Assembly (NCBI GenBank): GCA_009783865.1
Contig: WRCR01000281.1
Span: 1 to 5,680, forward strand
Source of the DNA: Planctomycetaceae bacterium
GTDB taxonomy: Bacteria > Planctomycetota > Planctomycetia > Pirellulales > Thermoguttaceae
Length of the DNA stretch: 5,680 nucleotides
Direction: 5' to 3'
Under the pieces are notes generated by a model. That model saw only the letters and a list, made by a program, of their open reading frames with translations, was not told the origin of the DNA and searched no databases. A program made the position numbers and the translations under genes. Shown here one piece after another: positions 4,930 to 5,680 of this stretch. How positions within the stretch are numbered: position 1 is the stretch's first letter; every line of letters begins with the position of its first letter.

Positions 4930-5680
4930 ATGAATCGAATCGCCATGTTGTTGATTGGATTGTTTGTATTTTGTTTCGCCGTTGCGGTTGCTGCCGGAGA
5001 GCCGCCCTTGCCGAATCCCGATGTTATGAGCAAAGAGTATTGGGACATTTGGAACGACAGCGTTCAGACCGAAATCGACAAACGCATCGAACAGTATCGC
5101 AAAGCCAATGCAGCGGTTTTTCTGACCGATGTCAAGCCGGGAACCGAAGTCAAAATCGAACAGATTTCACACGATTTCTTGTTCGGAGCGAATATCTTCA
5201 ATTTCAATCAACTCGGTTCGAAGGAACTCGACGATAAATACAAGATGATTTTCGGCGAACTATTGAACTCGGCGACTATTCCGTTCTATTGGACGCAACT
5301 CGAAATGGACAGGGGAACCGTCCGTTATCAGACCTGCGCCGAAGACAATCCCGAATTTTGGGCGAAATCACCTGACCCGACCAAAGAACGGTTTTGGCGA
5401 CGACCGGCAACAGACCAGATAGTTGAGTTTTGTGAACAGAAAAACATCTTCCGGCATGGTCACACTTTGATTTGGGGCAGCCGCGGACACGGCGTTCCTA
5501 AATGGCTGAAAATGAATCCCGAAGACGCTCCCGAAATGGAAAAACTGTTCGAAGCCCGCATCCTCGATATTGCAAAACGATACGGAGACCGAATTCAGCG
5601 ATGGGATGTCGTGAATGAAAGCGCGACGGACCCGCTCAATCCGCATCATTCAAAACACGATGCGAACAATCCTAAAGGCA
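4930..5680 (+). CDS. Secreted GH10 endo-1,4-beta-xylanase, copy 2 (3' end outside the window)
   Basis: This frame is open from ATG 4930 to the window end (250 codons seen). A signal peptide of about 21 residues (MNRIAMLLIGLFVFCFAVAVA) precedes AGEPPLPNP. The same N-terminal beta domain as in the upstream gene follows, then the first half of the GH10 barrel. RHGHTLIW (175-182) and WDVVNE (225-230) match the family consensus, with E230 as the acid/base catalyst. The nucleophile region lies beyond the window. The first 97 mature residues are 89% identical to copy 1. The enzyme should be exported and cleave beta-1,4-xylan or a related polymer. No Shine-Dalgarno sequence is evident; the perfect palindrome GAGAATTCTC (4920-4929) abuts the start codon. 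It is probably cotranscribed with copy 1, since the 34-nt gap holds no terminator. Confidence 0.9.
   Translation, partial: MNRIAMLLIGLFVFCFAVAVAAGEPPLPNPDVMSKEYWDIWNDSVQTEIDKRIEQYRKANAAVFLTDVKPGTEVKIEQISHDFLFGANIFNFNQLGSKELDDKYKMIFGELLNSATIPFYWTQLEMDRGTVRYQTCAEDNPEFWAKSPDPTKERFWRRPATDQIVEFCEQKNIFRHGHTLIWGSRGHGVPKWLKMNPEDAPEMEKLFEARILDIAKRYGDRIQRWDVVNESATDPLNPHHSKHDANNPKG
5002..5292 (+). repeat. Tandem gene duplication, N-terminal block, copy 2 (partner 3591-3881)
   Basis: This is the second copy of the conserved N-terminal block of the GH10 pair. A further near-identical segment lies at 3984-4043 and 5383-5442, with 56 of 60 bases matching and only one mismatch in the first 50. Confidence 0.85.

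Overview
The window looks like part of a planctomycete chromosome. The diagnostic marker is the gene at 1690-2865. It encodes a DUF1559 protein with a pilin-type FTLVELLVVIAIIG helix at the N-terminus and an H-x9-DG motif at the C-terminus, a family strongly expanded in Planctomycetes. It is followed by the small lipoprotein with a carboxypeptidase-regulatory-like fold that often accompanies it. Base composition is moderate, and only one start has a clear Shine-Dalgarno sequence. A host-gut or other plant-polymer-degrading relative would fit the gene content, but that is inference.

Layout, all on the + strand: (1) the last 20 codons of an unidentified upstream gene (2-64) and a GC-rich hairpin (138-166). 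(2) A promoter region (167-240), then an AGE-family sugar epimerase resembling cellobiose 2-epimerases (283-1551). (3) A second promoter region (1569-1649) whose first 50 nt repeat the first one. (4) A probable transcription unit: DUF1559 pseudopilin (1690-2865), lipoprotein (2888-3409), a 28-codon signal-peptide mini-ORF (3436-3522) and two tandem secreted GH10 xylanase-type glycosidases (3519-4895, and 4930 running off the end). No strong terminator is visible inside this unit.

Inferred working model: the GH10 proteins are exported and cut beta-1,4-linked polysaccharide such as xylan. The DUF1559 protein and the lipoprotein are envelope or surface components that may organise or anchor the process. 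The cytoplasmic epimerase would convert a reducing-end sugar of an imported disaccharide. A related control element sits ahead of both the epimerase and the DUF1559 unit, suggesting co-regulation.

Most notable observations: the duplicated upstream element with a dyad that has compensatory base changes; the first GH10 copy carrying Asp where the acid/base Glu is expected, beside a copy that keeps Glu; the patchwork identity between the two GH10 genes; the orphan signal peptide overlapping the first GH10 start by ATGA; and an out-of-frame repeat at the end of the lipoprotein gene suggesting a frameshift. I see no tRNA, rRNA, CRISPR array, insertion sequence or recognisable novel defence or mobile system.
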